Shown here one piece after another: positions 62,731-64,000 of a DNA stretch of 64,000 nt. The DNA comes from Flavobacteriaceae bacterium (GTDB taxonomy: Bacteria > Bacteroidota > Bacteroidia > Flavobacteriales > Flavobacteriaceae), in NCBI GenBank assembly GCA_017857815.1, contig JAFMCL010000001.1, positions 62,001 through 126,000 on the forward strand. The letters run 5' to 3'. The first letter of the stretch is position 1, and every line of letters begins with the position of its first letter. The translations under genes were made by a program, and so were the position numbers. The notes under the pieces are model-generated. The model made no database searches and was not told where the DNA came from. It saw only the letters and a program-made list of their open reading frames with translations.

Positions 62731-63458
62731 CGGTTAGCATTTGAGTCATTTTTTTTCCAAAATCGCATCATAATTAATCCTGTAATCGCACCTCCTACAT
62801 GAGCAAAATGAGCAATCGGTCCAATTGAATAAGAAGAAAATCCGAAAAACAAATCAGATAAAATAAGTATTGGAACCAACACCTTTGCTTTGACAGGAAT
62901 TGGAGGAAACAAAAGCATCAAACGTGCATTTGGAAAAATCATAGCAAATCCAACCAGCACACCATAAAGCGCACCCGAAGCACCTACCATCACAGAACGG
63001 TAGGCATTAAAACCACCTGACAAAGTGCTTTCTCCAATTTGATCAATTGCCGCAGTGGGCAAATAGGCTGTTTGATAAAAGTCATCTATTTGAAGTGCAT
63101 TCATTCCAAAATCAGTCAATGCATCACTGACTTGACCCACTTGATAATAATAGAGTAATAGCTGTAATCCAGCTGCACCAAGACCTGTGGAAAGATAAAA
63201 AAATATAAATTTTTGTTTCCCCCACATTTGTTCTAAAGGAGTTCCGAACATGTAAAGACCAAACATGTTAAAGAATATGTGAGAAATATCGCCATGCATA
63301 AACATATGCGACAAAGGCTGCCATATTTGAAATTTAGGATTTCTCGGATAATGCAAAGCAAATAAATCGTAGACAAGATCACCAAGTGTTAGGGTCGCTA
63401 AAAAAAAGATCCCATTAATAATGAGCAAATGTTTTACTGTCTCCGTTATGTTTCGCAT
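62718..63458 (-). CDS. Rhomboid-family intramembrane serine protease
   Basis: 246 aa, six membrane helices. HMFMHGDISHIFFNMFGLYMFG near 51, catalytic serine in SVMVGASGALYGVLVGF near 156, histidine in AHFAHVGGAITGL near 220. Paired tandem rhomboids after mutL are frequent in Flavobacteriia. An insertion of about 45 residues between helices 3 and 4 (ALTDFGMNALQIDDFY) is longer than in the second copy. Its start overlaps the mutL stop by one base. Confidence 0.92.
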   Translation of the reverse strand: MRNITETVKHLLIINGIFFLATLTLGDLVYDLFALHYPRNPKFQIWQPLSHMFMHGDISHIFFNMFGLYMFGTPLEQMWGKQKFIFFYLSTGLGAAGLQLLLYYYQVGQVSDALTDFGMNALQIDDFYQTAYLPTAAIDQIGESTLSGGFNAYRSVMVGASGALYGVLVGFAMIFPNARLMLLFPPIPVKAKVLVPILILSDLFFGFSSYSIGPIAHFAHVGGAITGLIMMRFWKKNDSNANRWDL

Positions 63459-64000
63459 TAATTCAATTTATTTTCTAATTCTTCTTTATCTAAAGTAACA
63501 AAAATTTGACGATCAAATGGCGAGAGTAAAGTCTCTTTACAAGCAAACAAATCATCTACCAGAGCTTGCTGTTCTGCGATGGAAAGATCCTTACCTGGTT
63601 TTATTGAAAGGGATTTGGCAATCACTTTTGAGATGAAATCAGCTTGACTAAAACTTTCTAAAGGAGTTTCCTGCTCAGTACTTGCAAAAACATCTTCAAA
63701 CAATTGGTTTAACTGTTTGTCATTACAAATTGCTGGCACACCAGTGATGACTATCTTATTATTTGACAATTGGGTTACAAAACCCACCGAATGAAGATTT
63801 TCCTGATACCCTTCAAAAAGCGCGATTTGAGAATGAGTTAATTCAATCTCTCTAGGAAACAACAATTGTTGACTCAGAATATCTCGCTGAGTAATACCTT
63901 TCAAAAAAGCCTCATAAAGTACTCTTTGATGTGCTCTCTGCTGATCCATGATCAACAGACCCGAACGAAGAGAAGTCACAATATATTTATTGAAAAGTTG
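63458..64000 (-). CDS. mutL: DNA mismatch repair protein MutL (C-terminal part)
   Basis: 181 codons visible; the frame stays open to the window edge, so the N-terminal ATPase domain lies outside. The segment is the MutL dimerisation/endonuclease domain: QLFNKYIV..LRSGLLIMDQQRAHQRVLYE, the endonuclease region starting the D-Q-x-A-x-x-R type element, and a C-terminal ACKETLLSPFDRQIFVTLDKEEL. The DQQRAHQR element suggests a MutL with the metal-dependent nicking motif family (DQHAxxERxxYE), in a variant with Q for H and an H for E; nicking activity is uncertain. Confidence 0.9.
   Translation of the reverse strand, partial: QLFNKYIVTSLRSGLLIMDQQRAHQRVLYEAFLKGITQRDILSQQLLFPREIELTHSQIALFEGYQENLHSVGFVTQLSNNKIVITGVPAICNDKQLNQLFEDVFASTEQETPLESFSQADFISKVIAKSLSIKPGKDLSIAEQQALVDDLFACKETLLSPFDRQIFVTLDKEELENKLN

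Overview
The window looks like a chromosomal segment from a marine member of the Flavobacteriia (Bacteroidota). The DNA is AT-rich. Start regions repeatedly carry the Bacteroidota promoter form TTG-N19-22-TAnnTTTG instead of sigma70 boxes. There is a SusC/SusD pair with a hybrid two-component regulator. The run parA-parB-DUF5683-dapB-lepB-wbqC and the convergent mutL-rhomboid-rhomboid-phosphatase block match common flavobacterial gene orders. No genus can be named from the sequence alone.

Layout. 1-4.2 kb: thioredoxin-like fragment, purM-like gene, eukaryote-type (GSII) glutamine synthetase, Na+/Ca2+ antiporter, tRNA-Arg(ACG). 4.4-11.1 kb: secreted GH92 alpha-mannosidase and the glycerol operon glpK-glpD-glpF. 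11.4-13.2 kb: typA. 13.4-18.3 kb: a complete Leloir galactose operon (galE, Na+/sugar symporter, galK, galT) in which galE has no ATG/GTG/TTG start that keeps its NAD site. 18.4-28.2 kb: OmpA-like porin, exported TIM-barrel isomerase, SDR, DUF3089 lipoprotein, sodC, plsC, CoA pyrophosphatase, cyclophilin, oxyR, a small conserved-looking ORF, padR and a short pspC gene.

28.55-46.72 kb is the most interesting part: an integrated genomic island of about 18.2 kb. A 17-bp direct repeat (the 3' end of tRNA-Pro(TGG)) flanks it, and a gutted tyrosine integrase lies just inside the tRNA. The cargo is a polysaccharide utilisation locus: hybrid two-component regulator, SusC, SusD, a GH109-type NAD-dependent glycosidase, an unassigned secreted TIM-barrel hydrolase, a broken phosphodiester glycosidase, a frameshifted CBM9-like protein, then a GHMP sugar-1-kinase, a sugar-1-phosphate nucleotidyltransferase and an NAD-dependent sugar-nucleotide epimerase, ending with the first codons of what looks like a lost sodium/solute symporter. 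Together these suggest a mobile PUL that releases a sugar (best guess GalNAc, from the GH109) and feeds it into nucleotide-sugar metabolism by a Leloir-like route with a pyrophosphorylase instead of GalT. At least four of its genes are decayed, so the island is now fixed and eroding.

46.74-55.1 kb: tRNA-Pro(GGG), then an exported sugar-modifying cluster (ThuA protein, lipoprotein sulfatase, DUF6807 protein, two Gfo/Idh/MocA-type oxidoreductases, PQQ-type sugar dehydrogenase, cytochrome c). 55.15-64 kb: housekeeping genes for division, chromosome partition, lysine biosynthesis, protein export, rhomboid proteases and mismatch repair (mutL, cut by the window end).
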